Below, in pieces: positions 1 to 9,503 of a stretch of 64,000 bases of DNA. The DNA comes from Leptospiraceae bacterium (GTDB lineage: Bacteria > Spirochaetota > Leptospiria > Leptospirales > Leptospiraceae). The position numbers were made by a program, and so were the translations under genes. Where the stretch lies: assembly GCA_016708435.1 (NCBI GenBank), contig JADJFV010000009.1:51529-115528 (forward strand). The letters are read 5' to 3'. Numbering within the stretch: the stretch's first letter is position 1; each line of letters opens with the position of its first letter. Below the pieces are notes generated by a model, which saw only the letters and a list, made by a program, of their open reading frames with translations, was not told the DNA's origin and searched no databases.

Positions 1-161
1 GGATGGAAGGAATAATTCCTGCCTTAGAGACTGCTCATGCGTTTTCTGCTGCCAAGAAATTAGCGAAAGAGATGGGAAAGAAAAAAGATTTAGTTATTTG
101 TCTTTCAGGAAGAGGGGACAAGGATACAATGGAAGTTAGCCGCTTATTAGGAGATAAATAA
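1..161 (+). CDS. trpB: Tryptophan synthase beta chain, C-terminal end (partial)
   Basis: The 52 C-terminal codons of a gene cut by the window edge, read in the frame starting at base 3. The peptide carries the family's C-terminal features: EGIIPALE near its start, and LSGRGDKD, the conserved serine/glycine turn that holds the PLP phosphate region. The enzyme condenses indole with serine to make tryptophan. Its TAA shares one base with the ATG of trpA (TAATG), so the two subunits are translationally coupled as in other trpBA operons. Recognition is strong although only a fragment is present. Confidence 0.9.
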   Translation, partial: MEGIIPALETAHAFSAAKKLAKEMGKKKDLVICLSGRGDKDTMEVSRLLGDK

Positions 162-961
162 TGGGAAGCTTAAAAGAATGCTTTGAGAACAAAAAGAATC
201 GCAGTAATTTTATTCCTTACATCTCGCTAGGTGATCCGGAGTATGCGCTATCTGTCGAATGGGCGAAGGCACTCATTGACGGAGGAGCAGATATTTTAGA
301 ATTAGGAATTCCCTTCTCTGATCCTACCGCTGACGGTCCTGTGATTCAGAAGTCTTATATGCGAGCCCTTGCAAAAGGTTTTTCGATGGATAAAGTTCTA
401 GAGACTACGAAACAGATTCATGCGTATAAGCCGAATATACCTCTTGTATATCTAACTTATTTGAATCCTGTGATTTCCTATGGAGAAGAAAAGTTTTTTA
501 AAAAAGCTTACTTGGCAGGAATAAGAGGAATTGTTATTCCGGATTTACCTGTAGATGCAAAAGATTCCGCCTATGTGCTTGAGAAAGCGAGAGCTAGCGA
601 AATTGACATTATTCATTTGATTACGCCTGCAAGTTCTAAAGAGAGAATTGAGCAAATAAAAAAAGTAGCTTCTGGATTCATCTACTATGTGACGTCTTAT
701 GGTGTTACAGGAGAAAGGGCGAACTTTGCGCAGGATTTAAAGATGAGAATTGAAATGGTTCGCAAATCTTTAAAGCTGCCTATTTGTGCGGGATTTGGAA
801 TTTCTTTACCGGAACAAGCAAAATCAATCTCTGCTTATTCTGATGGAATCATTATAGGTTCCGCAATTCAAAGAATCATTGAGGAAAAATCCTCTCATGT
901 AGATGCCTGTGCGAAGGCATTGCATGAATATGCAAAAGAAATTGCTAGGGCTGTTCATTAA
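161..961 (+). CDS. trpA: Tryptophan synthase alpha chain
   Basis: 266 residues, the usual length for TrpA, a TIM barrel that cleaves indole-3-glycerol phosphate and channels indole to TrpB. The catalytic acids fit Glu47 (in LELGIPFSDP) and Asp58 (in TADGP). The phosphate-binding loops are visible as GFGIS and IIGSAI near the C-terminus. The start overlaps the trpB stop by one base, which fixes it. It is the last trp gene here; the next gene on this strand is a signalling protein 95 bases downstream, and no strong terminator is visible between them. Confidence 0.97.
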   Translation: MGSLKECFENKKNRSNFIPYISLGDPEYALSVEWAKALIDGGADILELGIPFSDPTADGPVIQKSYMRALAKGFSMDKVLETTKQIHAYKPNIPLVYLTYLNPVISYGEEKFFKKAYLAGIRGIVIPDLPVDAKDSAYVLEKARASEIDIIHLITPASSKERIEQIKKVASGFIYYVTSYGVTGERANFAQDLKMRIEMVRKSLKLPICAGFGISLPEQAKSISAYSDGIIIGSAIQRIIEEKSSHVDACAKALHEYAKEIARAVH

Positions 962-1056
962 TCTTGTTACTTCAAAGGAAATTCTTGACGATTCTAGTTT
1001 CATTCTGAATCATTCTAAAAGCCCTAAATTCAAACAAATCAACCGGAGTTACCCAA

Positions 1057-3342
1057 ATGAGTGAAAAACAAAGTAAGCTGTCAATCATAGATATCATATC
1101 TTTGACTACTTTTTCTATTGGAGCCCTCGCTGTCTCAATGAGTGCTTTTTTGCCGCCGAATATTCTGTCTGCGCAAATGAGTATTTTAGGAGTCATTCTG
1201 CTTCTTGGTTCTTTTTACTATGTATATAAATTCATAGAAAAAATTTCAAAGGAGAAGCAGGTAATAGGAAGTATCCTCATTGCTGTAGGTCTTGCCTTAA
1301 CGATTTTTACCGCTAAGAATATTTTGAAACTAATGCAAACTGCTGAGGAGTCTTCTATTGCTTGGAGATTCTATTTATTGAAAGGCAGTCCGGGCAAAGG
1401 CGCGCTAAGCTCTGATAAAGGATACATTGAAAAAGTAAACGAAATTGAAGGGGCACGTAAAGATATTCGAATCATTGGAATCAAAACAGAAACTCTCGAG
1501 AAGTTGCAGGGCAACTGGCCTATTGATTGGAAAAAGTATGCAGAGCTTGTAAATGCATTTAAGGGAACTAGCAATATGCTCTTATTCGATATTTTCTTTG
1601 TAGACTATAAGCCTGTCCAAAAGGATGCAATGGAGGCGGCACTCAAAGGAACTAATAATGTAATGTTTGACTATTCGATTGAATCGACTGCTGAGTCTAG
1701 AAGCTCAGTGATTAATCTTGATTCAAGAATTGAAAAACTACGCCGATTCAAATTGAAGCATGTGAAAGATGAAGATGATCAGGGAGTATCCTGGTTAAGT
1801 TTTGCCGTTCCTCCGATTGAGCAAGTAACAGAAAATTCTGCTGGAGTTGGATTTGCGAATATTCGAAAAGAAGAAAGTTCGTCTAATCGTCATATGCCGC
1901 TTGTTGCCAAAGTTTACAATCATGGTCCGAATAACGAAACAGAATACTATCCATCGATTGACTTAATTGCAACGGCTCGTTTTCTAGGAGTTGATGTTGT
2001 AGAAGATACAGAAGTTGTAATGGGAAAATATGTTAAAATCAAAAACATTCCGAAAAAGATGATTAAAGACAAGAATGGCGAGCATGATATCATGACCATC
2101 CCGAATCCAGAAAGAGAAATTGTAATTCCAATAGATATTTACGGGCAAATGGAAATTAACTTTGTAGGCTCTCTTTTTTGCTTTAGAGATGATGATTTAT
2201 ACGACGTAGCTGAATGGGGCAAAGAATATGCTACGCAGTATTCTGATACAATCTTTCTTGTCGCAATGTATTATGCTACCGGTAGAGGTGCTTCAAAGGA
2301 TACACACCTTTCACCATATGGGGAGATGTCTGGAATTGAGCATCACGCGCATGCGATCAATACGATTTTAAACCAGAGTTTTATGGCTGACTCGCCTGAA
2401 GGGGTAAATCTATTTATCTTCTTAATCGTTGCAATAATTATAGGGTTCATTCAACCCAAAGTAAAAACATGGTTTGCTTTTATTTTCATTTTCTTATTTG
2501 TTATAGGGTATACAGCAATTAGCCTCGGTTTATTTTCAAAGTTCAATCTGATAATTCCCCTTCCAAGCATAGTCATTGAACAATTAATGGTGTTTGTTGC
2601 AATTATTGGATTTAAAATTTTAACAGAAGAAGCAAACGTTAAATACATCCGAAATACTTTTTCCAAATTCGTTTCAAAAGATGTAGTAGATGAGCTTTTG
2701 AGACACCCTGAAAAAATAGCACTAGGCGGTGCCAAAAGAGAAATCACAATTTTCTTTTCAGATATTAGAGGTTTCACCACATTATCCGAAGCTCTAAGTC
2801 CAGAAGAGCTTGTAAAATTATTAAACGAATATCTTTCTACTATGACAGAGATAATCATTGAGTGTAAAGGAACCATTGATAAATACATGGGTGACGCTAT
2901 CATGGCATTCTGGGGCGCGCCGGTTGACTTAGAGGATCATGCGTATTATGCGTGCGTTGCTTCGCTCATTCAAATGGATAAATTAGCGCAATTGCAAGCT
3001 AGCTGGAAGCAGAGAAATCTACCTTCCATTGATATAGGGATTGGTTTGAACACTGGATCTGCTGTTGTGGGTAATATGGGTAGTTCGCAGCGAATGGATT
3101 ACACTTGTATGGGTGATACGATTAATTTAGGTTCACGCTTGGAAGGTTCTAATAAGACTTACGGGACAAATATTATTATTTCGGAATATACATTTGAGAG
3201 AGTTAAAGACCGAGTATACGCAAGAGAATTAGATTTAGTGCAAGTAAAAGGAAAAACTCATCCTGTAAGAATTTATGAGCTAATAGGTTTAATCGATGAT
3301 GAAGATATTAAAAAAGTTACAAAGCCGCTGGTTATTTCCTGA
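1057..3342 (+). CDS. CHASE2-domain class III adenylate cyclase
   Basis: 761 residues. Two hydrophobic segments lie near the N-terminus (about 15-35 and 45-65). A long extracytoplasmic CHASE2 sensor follows (about 80-440; note DIRIIGIKTE and LLFDIFF), then about three membrane helices (450-530) and a cytoplasmic class III cyclase domain (about 550-750). The metal-binding aspartates are Asp569 (FSDIRGFT) and Asp613 (DKYMGDA). Lys609 aligns with the purine-specifying lysine of adenylate cyclases, so cAMP is the likelier product, although a threonine sits where some cyclases have the second purine-contacting aspartate. A GGAG ribosome site lies 8 bases before the ATG. Two cyclic-nucleotide-binding reading frames lie about 5 kb away and could be receivers of the signal (inference). 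Confidence 0.88.
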   Translation: MSEKQSKLSIIDIISLTTFSIGALAVSMSAFLPPNILSAQMSILGVILLLGSFYYVYKFIEKISKEKQVIGSILIAVGLALTIFTAKNILKLMQTAEESSIAWRFYLLKGSPGKGALSSDKGYIEKVNEIEGARKDIRIIGIKTETLEKLQGNWPIDWKKYAELVNAFKGTSNMLLFDIFFVDYKPVQKDAMEAALKGTNNVMFDYSIESTAESRSSVINLDSRIEKLRRFKLKHVKDEDDQGVSWLSFAVPPIEQVTENSAGVGFANIRKEESSSNRHMPLVAKVYNHGPNNETEYYPSIDLIATARFLGVDVVEDTEVVMGKYVKIKNIPKKMIKDKNGEHDIMTIPNPEREIVIPIDIYGQMEINFVGSLFCFRDDDLYDVAEWGKEYATQYSDTIFLVAMYYATGRGASKDTHLSPYGEMSGIEHHAHAINTILNQSFMADSPEGVNLFIFLIVAIIIGFIQPKVKTWFAFIFIFLFVIGYTAISLGLFSKFNLIIPLPSIVIEQLMVFVAIIGFKILTEEANVKYIRNTFSKFVSKDVVDELLRHPEKIALGGAKREITIFFSDIRGFTTLSEALSPEELVKLLNEYLSTMTEIIIECKGTIDKYMGDAIMAFWGAPVDLEDHAYYACVASLIQMDKLAQLQASWKQRNLPSIDIGIGLNTGSAVVGNMGSSQRMDYTCMGDTINLGSRLEGSNKTYGTNIIISEYTFERVKDRVYARELDLVQVKGKTHPVRIYELIGLIDDEDIKKVTKPLVIS

Positions 3343-3344
3343 AA

Positions 3345-5222
3345 ATGAGTTTTAAGTATTTAGATAAAATTAATGATCCAACTGACCTACGAAAAATTTC
3401 TAAAGAAGAGTTAGAAATAGTTTGTTCTGAAATTCGCACTTATATCATTGATACACTTGCGAGCGTTGGAGGTCATTTCGCTAGTAACCTCGGAGTTGTT
3501 GAGCTAACAGTTGCACTGCACTATGTATTTGACACGCCTATAGATCGTTTGATATGGGATGTGGGTCATCAGACTTATCCGCATAAAATTCTAACGGGTA
3601 GAAGAGAATCTCTTAAAACTGTTAGAAAATACGGAGGAATATCTGGATTTCCGAAAAGAGAAGAGTCAAATTATGATTTATACAACACCGGACATGCAGG
3701 GACTTCTATCTCGCAGGTTCTAGGAGAAGCGGTTTCTCGTGATTTGCTGCATAAAAATTATAATTGTATAGCAGTCATTGGAGATGCGTCAATTGCAACA
3801 GGTATGGCACTGGAAGCACTAAATCATGGGGGGCATATAAAGCCGAATTGTTTGGTTGTTTTAAATGACAATTATATGTCTATCTCTAAAAATGTTGGAT
3901 CTATTTCAAATTATTTAAACAATATAATCACTTCCACTTTTTTCAATCAATGGAAAAAAGTATATTACACTATTCTAAAATGGTTACCACTCATAGGTCC
4001 TGCACTTGTTAGTGTATCGCGAAGATTAGAAAAAGGTTTCAAAGACTTCCTTGTTCCAGGCGCCCTGTTTGAAGATTTAGGTTTTCATTATATAGGTCCA
4101 ATTGATGGACATGATATTCAAAATCTAGTTACCGTTTTAGAAAAGGTTAAAAAAATGGAAGGACCTTTGTTACTCCATGTAATCACTCAAAAGGGTAAGG
4201 GCTATATACCGGCAGAAAATGATCCAATCAAATACCACGGAGTAACGCCGTTTAATATTGAAGATGGAGCGATGAACGTAGATTCGAAAATTGGATATAG
4301 TAAAATCATTGGTGAATGTTTGATTCGTATGACTACAAAGAATCCTGCTGTTGTAGCAGTAACTCCTGCGATGATAGAAGGAAGCGGATTAAAAAATTAC
4401 TCGATAAAATTTCCAGAAAATACCTTTGATGTAGGAATCGCGGAGCAACATTCAGTAGCCTTTGCCGGTGCTTTGTTAGGAGGCGGGGTAATACCGTTTA
4501 TGTGTATTTATTCTACTTTTCTGACTCGTGCCTTGGACCAAATGGTTGAAGATATTTCCCTAATGAATCTGCCTGTTCGTTTTGTAATTGATAGAGCAGG
4601 GTGTGTTGGGGCGGATGGAGAGACGCATCAAGGACTTTTTGATTTGGGATATCTTTGTAGTCTTCCTAATATGAGTATTCTAGCTCCTTCTAGTGCTCAG
4701 GATTTAATTGACTCCATGTTTTTCATGGAAGACTATACGAAGGGACCTATTGCAATTCGTTTTCCCAAAGCGAGCGAGTCAGCGGATAATATAAATTATA
4801 CCAAACGAAATAGTTTGACGGAAGGAAGACTAAGAGTTCTAAATGAAGGCAAAGATGTCACAATTATTTCTGTCGGATCTATGCTAGATACGGCAAAGAA
4901 AACTCAACAAATATTAGAAAAGTCTAATATTTCCACTGGCATGATAGACTTATTTTGGATTCGTCCACTGGATGTAGAAGGGCTAACAAGCATTATATCC
5001 AATTCAAAACATTTCGTGATTCTAGATGAAAGTTATTTAGATGCCGGTGTATCAGGTTATGTCTTAAACAGAATTCATCCAATGTATTTGAATCGATACA
5101 TAAAGACGTTTGCATTTCCACCTGACATAATCACCCACGGAGAAAAGAGTGAAATTTTTAAACACTATCATCTAGATGAGAATTCAATCGCCGCTGAAAT
5201 TATTTCTTTTCTCAAAAATTAA
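3345..5222 (+). CDS. dxs: 1-deoxy-D-xylulose-5-phosphate synthase
   Basis: 625 residues, full length. Dxs is a thiamine-diphosphate enzyme that joins pyruvate and glyceraldehyde-3-phosphate in the first step of the MEP isoprenoid pathway. Visible family features are ASVGGHFASNLG and WDVGHQTYPHKILTGR at the N-terminus, GHAGTSIS, the ThDP/Mg motif GDASIATGMALEALNH from about residue 146, a transketolase pyrimidine domain with GIAEQHSVAFAG, and a C-terminal transketolase domain. It starts two bases after the cyclase stop, so it is probably co-transcribed with it even though the functions are unrelated. Confidence 0.97.
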   Translation: MSFKYLDKINDPTDLRKISKEELEIVCSEIRTYIIDTLASVGGHFASNLGVVELTVALHYVFDTPIDRLIWDVGHQTYPHKILTGRRESLKTVRKYGGISGFPKREESNYDLYNTGHAGTSISQVLGEAVSRDLLHKNYNCIAVIGDASIATGMALEALNHGGHIKPNCLVVLNDNYMSISKNVGSISNYLNNIITSTFFNQWKKVYYTILKWLPLIGPALVSVSRRLEKGFKDFLVPGALFEDLGFHYIGPIDGHDIQNLVTVLEKVKKMEGPLLLHVITQKGKGYIPAENDPIKYHGVTPFNIEDGAMNVDSKIGYSKIIGECLIRMTTKNPAVVAVTPAMIEGSGLKNYSIKFPENTFDVGIAEQHSVAFAGALLGGGVIPFMCIYSTFLTRALDQMVEDISLMNLPVRFVIDRAGCVGADGETHQGLFDLGYLCSLPNMSILAPSSAQDLIDSMFFMEDYTKGPIAIRFPKASESADNINYTKRNSLTEGRLRVLNEGKDVTIISVGSMLDTAKKTQQILEKSNISTGMIDLFWIRPLDVEGLTSIISNSKHFVILDESYLDAGVSGYVLNRIHPMYLNRYIKTFAFPPDIITHGEKSEIFKHYHLDENSIAAEIISFLKN

Positions 5223-5267
5223 AGACCTGAAATTGCATAACCGATTATATATATAGCGGTTAGTTTC

Positions 5268-5735
5268 ATGGAACAAATAAACTTTATATCAGCACATAAT
5301 GAAGTAGGTAAAGATCATTTTAATTCAGGTGACATAGAGAGAGCTAATTTTTATTTTCTGAAAGCAATGGAGGAAGATGAAAACTACGAAAGCCTCTTTT
5401 ATTTAGGTTTAATTGAAAATCAAGACGGTAATTATAGAGAAGCGCTTTCTTATTATTACCGTGCCATACTGCTTAATCCTGATTATGGAAATCCATGCAA
5501 CGAAATCGGCGTCATCCTCCTCAGACATGGAAGAGATAGAGAAGCGGTATTTTGGTTAAAGCGCTCTATCAGATGTTCTATTAACGATGCACCACATATT
5601 CCTCTTTTCAACTTAGCCACACTTTATAAAATGTGGAATAGACCAGAGCGGTCCCTTCAGTATTTACACAAGGCAATTATGATCGCGCCATCTTTTAAAG
5701 AGGCGATTGATCTTAGAAAGCAATTGTTAGATTGA
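5268..5735 (+). CDS. TPR-repeat protein
   Basis: 155 residues made almost entirely of tetratricopeptide repeats. About three to four units are visible; FYFLKAMEEDENYESLFYLG and YYRAILLNPDYGNPCNEIG show the alternating small and aromatic positions. There is no signal peptide, so it is probably a cytoplasmic scaffold protein. The gene follows dxs by 45 bases and may be the last in that unit. A partner or exact role cannot be named from the sequence. Confidence 0.75.
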   Translation: MEQINFISAHNEVGKDHFNSGDIERANFYFLKAMEEDENYESLFYLGLIENQDGNYREALSYYYRAILLNPDYGNPCNEIGVILLRHGRDREAVFWLKRSIRCSINDAPHIPLFNLATLYKMWNRPERSLQYLHKAIMIAPSFKEAIDLRKQLLD

Positions 5736-5838
5736 CTTCTTACTTTGTTAATAGCTTTATAGGCTGAGAAAAAACAATTTCATAATCTAGGTTTGAGTTG
5801 TAGAATAATGTGCGTTATCCGGTAACTCAACAAAAGCG

Positions 5839-8100
5839 TCAAATTTCTTTCTTCAATTTATGAATATTGCTACCTTTAACATATTTAAAATAATCACGCT
5901 CGACGGCTTGGTATAAATAATTGTAATAAGCTGCAAGTCCTGTGCTTCTTCCTGCTGCCGATTGAAATTTAAAGTATTCAGCGATTTGAGATCGGATATG
6001 TGGATTCTTTAAATCACTTCGCTGGAGGATAATCATGGTTGGTTTTCCCTTAGGCACAAAGTCTGCTGGAATTGTAATGATAGCAGAATAGAAAAGCATT
6101 GCGTTTTCAATTGTAGAAATAACTTTATCATCATTCTTTTCTTTTGCGAAGATTTGTGAATTTGCTTTGATGAGGTCTAGATTTTCCCGTATTGTTTCTT
6201 TTAGACTTGCTCTATCATGAATTCTTTCTTCAATAGAATTGAATTTAGCCTTGAATACATAGGACTCAGATGCTTTTAAAACTTGATTGGTTTTCTCTGT
6301 TTCAGTGCCAACTGCTTCATTGTCAGAGTCAGAATTTCCTTCTTCTTTTTGTTCGCGGGTAATAAACGGTTTGCGCCTGAATAGAATAGCAAGGAAGAGT
6401 CCGGCTACAAGACTCACAGGAATGCTTAAGAGAGCAAAGAGTAGATCGTTATACGTATTGTATAAAACTAAAAAATAGATGAGTGAAATTGTAAATCCAG
6501 TTACACCTGCTACGAGATTATAATTATTTTTAAATTCAATTCTATGTCTTCGTTTTGTTTCTTCATTTCTGAGTTCTTCAATCTTTCGAAGCAACTTCTC
6601 TTTATCTGCTTCTGTAACCATTGAATCAATGTCTGTTCTATTGGTTTCTTTGAATTTGCTCAAAATTATTTTCGAAATATCTAATTGTTTTTGATAAGCC
6701 TTATTTTCCATTGTCAAACGAGTTAGATTGTGAATTACGCAAGTAATATAACCCGGATGAGTAACGTAAAAAAACTCTTTGCCTTCATTGCTCATAGATT
6801 CAAAGAAACCATATTTGGTTTGGATAATTTGTTTTAGATCTTTTTCAAGTTCGTATAATAGTTGTTTGTCGGCGATATTAGATTTTGCAAGCGTTGCCCG
6901 TAAATCTAATACAAATAAAGTAAGTTTATCCTTTGTATGGTCATCGATTTTTTTTTGCACATTATCCAGGAATACGCTAGATAAGTATTTTTCTTTATAT
7001 TTAACAAGATCATCCATTCGGGCATAAAGTTTTTTACAAATTTGAATAGATTCTTCGCAAGTCTCTAGAATTTTTTTTACATTCTCGTCATTGGCTGCTT
7101 TTCCAGGAAAAAGGGAGATTAACTCAAATAATTCGTCCATTCTTTCTCGAATCGATTCTGGATCTTCCGGATAACTCGTGTTATACTTCTCTTTGTATTT
7201 CGAAAGGGTCGATTGATAAAGATGAAATTTTAATTTTTCAGCGGAGCTGCCCAGATATTTTAGAACAAATTTTTCTAGGCTTTCTACTTGCGACTTATAG
7301 TGATAAATCACTTCTGGAACTTTTGTATATTCTCCCGTTTCAGTGAATTCAACTTTTTCTTGAATCATATGATAGTCTGGTAAGATTTGAACAAGCTTGT
7401 CTGACTTTAACCCATAATTTGTAAAATCTTCGATGAAGTCGGTTAATGGGATGTATGCGTAAGGCTGAAATCCTTTCTTCAATAGACTGATTAATTCGCT
7501 TTCCACTGAAAGTAGCTTCGGAAATAGCCATTCACTTCCGCTTTTACTAAGTCTTAAAAGAGACATTTCTGTCGTATCGTCTGCTCGTCTTGTGTTCTTA
7601 GATCGTGTGGTAAGCATTTGGTCAATAATTCTCTTGGAAGAATCAAAGCAATTATCGCGGTAGGGTTTAATCGGTGTTTGCTTGTCTTTTTGTGGGGCTA
7701 TTAGCATAATCTTGGGAATAATTTTATTACTCTCAAGGATTAAAATTGGATATAGATAACCATATTTCTCTCTGCCATTGGTATAAAGATCAAGCATTTG
7801 CTTTAATGCACCGTTGATAGCTGCTGGAGTTTTTTCAGTTTCCTTTAAGGAACTTTCTTTTTGAAGCAGGGTATGTAAATAATCCAGGCTGAGAAGGCTA
7901 CTCGTTTCTGTGTCAGAACCATTAAGGCTCTTCAGTTGATTGTGTCTGTCTCTTGCCAAATCCAAAATTCTTTTGAGTAGGTTTGTAACTTTAGAATAGA
8001 CAGGAATATGAATAAAGTCAGCCGATTCCTCTTTTGTTTTGCTTCCCATTTCAGAAAAGGCAGACATCTTGGGGTCTGTTAAAATACTTTTTGGATCCAT
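5839..8100 (-). CDS. Unknown large membrane-anchored protein
   Basis: 753 residues and no family that I recognise. Most of the protein is charged, helical and coiled-coil-like. Two adjacent hydrophobic helices (about 527-548 and 553-573, with FTISLIYFLVLYN and VAGLFLAILF) form a single hairpin anchor, and the following stretch is very acidic. With no signal peptide and only a two-helix hairpin, both large flanks are probably cytoplasmic. It sits 63 bases downstream of the cyclic-nucleotide-binding genes on the same strand and may be their effector, which is only a positional inference. It converges with the TPR gene. Confidence 0.6.
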   Translation of the reverse strand: MDPKSILTDPKMSAFSEMGSKTKEESADFIHIPVYSKVTNLLKRILDLARDRHNQLKSLNGSDTETSSLLSLDYLHTLLQKESSLKETEKTPAAINGALKQMLDLYTNGREKYGYLYPILILESNKIIPKIMLIAPQKDKQTPIKPYRDNCFDSSKRIIDQMLTTRSKNTRRADDTTEMSLLRLSKSGSEWLFPKLLSVESELISLLKKGFQPYAYIPLTDFIEDFTNYGLKSDKLVQILPDYHMIQEKVEFTETGEYTKVPEVIYHYKSQVESLEKFVLKYLGSSAEKLKFHLYQSTLSKYKEKYNTSYPEDPESIRERMDELFELISLFPGKAANDENVKKILETCEESIQICKKLYARMDDLVKYKEKYLSSVFLDNVQKKIDDHTKDKLTLFVLDLRATLAKSNIADKQLLYELEKDLKQIIQTKYGFFESMSNEGKEFFYVTHPGYITCVIHNLTRLTMENKAYQKQLDISKIILSKFKETNRTDIDSMVTEADKEKLLRKIEELRNEETKRRHRIEFKNNYNLVAGVTGFTISLIYFLVLYNTYNDLLFALLSIPVSLVAGLFLAILFRRKPFITREQKEEGNSDSDNEAVGTETEKTNQVLKASESYVFKAKFNSIEERIHDRASLKETIRENLDLIKANSQIFAKEKNDDKVISTIENAMLFYSAIITIPADFVPKGKPTMIILQRSDLKNPHIRSQIAEYFKFQSAAGRSTGLAAYYNYLYQAVERDYFKYVKGSNIHKLKKEI

Positions 8101-8163
8101 TTTAATTTCTACTCGTTAATAATTTTCGGATTTCAGATTTCATAGCAGTATTTTTTTATTTTT

Positions 8164-8865
8164 TCAGATGATGATTTCTTTTAATAGTCTTGAATGTCTT
8201 TTTTTAACAATATCTACCTTATCATCTAAAACGAATCTATCTTTTACGACTATCAGTCCATTCGAAAAGGAAAAATTTTGATCGGATAGGAACTCATTGA
8301 TTCTATCCGAATTGATATCCATGATGTCTACCATTCGAAGTAATTCCTGTAAGGAAAAACGGAAAATAAATTTATCTTTAGTTTTGTCAGCGTCTGCTTT
8401 TGCCATTTCATCTGCGATAAGCATCTGCAATTGAATATAAAGTTTTACATTCGGATCGCTTACTTTTAACATATAAACTCTATGAAACGCATACCAAAGT
8501 CTTCGCGATACAACATGAAATATCTTAACGAGTATTGTTTCGTCTACCTTTTCCAAAATTGTATTGGCGGTTAATCTTTGTATAACGCAATCTTCAAATG
8601 CTATTGCGGTTGCATTTCTAGATCTTTGGTTTAGAATTGCCATCTCTCCAAAGATTTCTCCTTTGCCAAGAATTCCAAGAATAAATTCATGCCCATCTAC
8701 TAATTTACTAATTTTAACAGACCCCTGAAGAACAATATAAAAGTAATCGTCCTCAGGCTCATCTTCTACAAAAATAATATCGCCTTTTTGTAATACAAAA
8801 GTAGAGTCATCAGTATAATATGGATAATTCGGTAAGGAGTATTTGGGATTTTCTTTCTTCAACAT
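8164..8865 (-). CDS. Cyclic-nucleotide-binding protein, probably the C-terminal half of a frameshift-split gene
   Basis: 233 residues with a CAP_ED/cNMP-binding jelly roll at about 25-125. The glycine positions (LQGSVKI, LGKGEIFGEMAIL) and the phosphate-binding cassette FGEMAIL...RNATA are clear, so a nucleotide is probably bound. The C-terminal region (FSLQELLRMVDI...RINEFL) resembles a weak winged helix but lacks a convincing Crp recognition helix. The reading frame is open upstream of this ATG and continues sensibly into the preceding gene if one base is restored near 8925. This is therefore likely the second half of a single protein of about 405 residues with two cNMP domains. The ATG used here may not be a true start. 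Confidence 0.7.
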   Translation of the reverse strand: MLKKENPKYSLPNYPYYTDDSTFVLQKGDIIFVEDEPEDDYFYIVLQGSVKISKLVDGHEFILGILGKGEIFGEMAILNQRSRNATAIAFEDCVIQRLTANTILEKVDETILVKIFHVVSRRLWYAFHRVYMLKVSDPNVKLYIQLQMLIADEMAKADADKTKDKFIFRFSLQELLRMVDIMDINSDRINEFLSDQNFSFSNGLIVVKDRFVLDDKVDIVKKRHSRLLKEIII

Positions 8866-8876
8866 ATCCTGTGCTT

Positions 8877-9389
8877 CTACAACCTTATCGGGATCTTTTT
8901 CTTTTTCAAAATTCCTTCTAAGTATTTCTTAAGAGAAAAGCAAGCTAGTTTGTTTTGTTCGTGTGTAATATAAATTCTTGCATTCTGGATTAATTTTTCA
9001 GGGTAATCCTGATTATCCGTTTTATCTTTTTTGTCAGGATGAATATGGTCAATGAAGGCGCGAAGTTTATCTGCGTTGTAAGAAATTATTTTTAAAAATA
9101 CTTCCTGGTTATTTTTTAAATACTCAAAGAAGCTTTCTAAAGAAAGTCGAATTACAATGCAATCTGTCGCTGCTATGAGTGTGCTACTATGTGGATTTCC
9201 TGTTATGGCGGATACATATCCAAATGTATCACCTGGTAAATACCGATTCAAATTCTTAGAGGCAAATTTAAAAATGGATTCAATATTAATTTCCCCTGAT
9301 TTGAGTATATGAACAAATCCGGGATTAGGAGTATGCGCCATTGAAATCATGGCACCTTTGGTGTATTGAACAATGGCTTTACTTGACAT
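8877..9389 (-). CDS. Cyclic-nucleotide-binding-like domain, probably the N-terminal half of a frameshift-split gene
   Basis: 170 residues with a CAP_ED-like fold (FVHILKSGEINIE, YLPGDTFGYVSAITGNPHSSTLIA). The arginine of the phosphate-binding cassette is replaced here (GNPHSSTLIA), so this domain may not bind nucleotide. The last dozen residues (ILKKKKIPIRL) look out of frame. Restoring one A in the AA of GGAATTTTG gives GNFEKEKDPDKVVEAQDMLK, which runs without a stop into the 8865 frame. The gene faces away from the group II intron remnant and has a perfect GGTATATATACC palindrome in its upstream region. Confidence 0.65.
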   Translation of the reverse strand: MSSKAIVQYTKGAMISMAHTPNPGFVHILKSGEINIESIFKFASKNLNRYLPGDTFGYVSAITGNPHSSTLIAATDCIVIRLSLESFFEYLKNNQEVFLKIISYNADKLRAFIDHIHPDKKDKTDNQDYPEKLIQNARIYITHEQNKLACFSLKKYLEGILKKKKIPIRL

Positions 9390-9409
9390 AGTTTTTTTGA
9401 TTGCGAATC

Positions 9410-9421
9410 GGTATATATACC
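9410..9421. promoter_or_regulatory. Perfect 12-bp palindrome upstream of the cNMP-binding gene
   Basis: GGTATATATACC lies about 20 bases before the start codon read on the minus strand and overlaps the region where a -10 element would be expected. A short perfect palindrome in that place suits a homodimeric regulator, possibly autoregulation, but nothing in the sequence identifies the protein that binds it. Confidence 0.3.
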
Positions 9422-9503
9422 AGATATCAAATCAAGGTAAAGATTTCAATGAGAAAGATAATTCACAGCTAACTACTAATGGGTTTTGCCCCCGAGACAC
9501 CTC

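Noticed and set aside
2451..2903. Large antisense frame within the cyclase gene, and similar antisense frames within amt, clpC, rpoN-operon and cas genes
   Set aside because: All lie opposite well-supported genes, have no family features and follow the codon pattern of the opposite strand.
5793..5830. Seven-bp inverted repeat TTGAGTT/AACTCAA between convergent genes as a terminator
   Set aside because: The stem is short and AT-rich with a 24-base loop and no T-tract on either strand.
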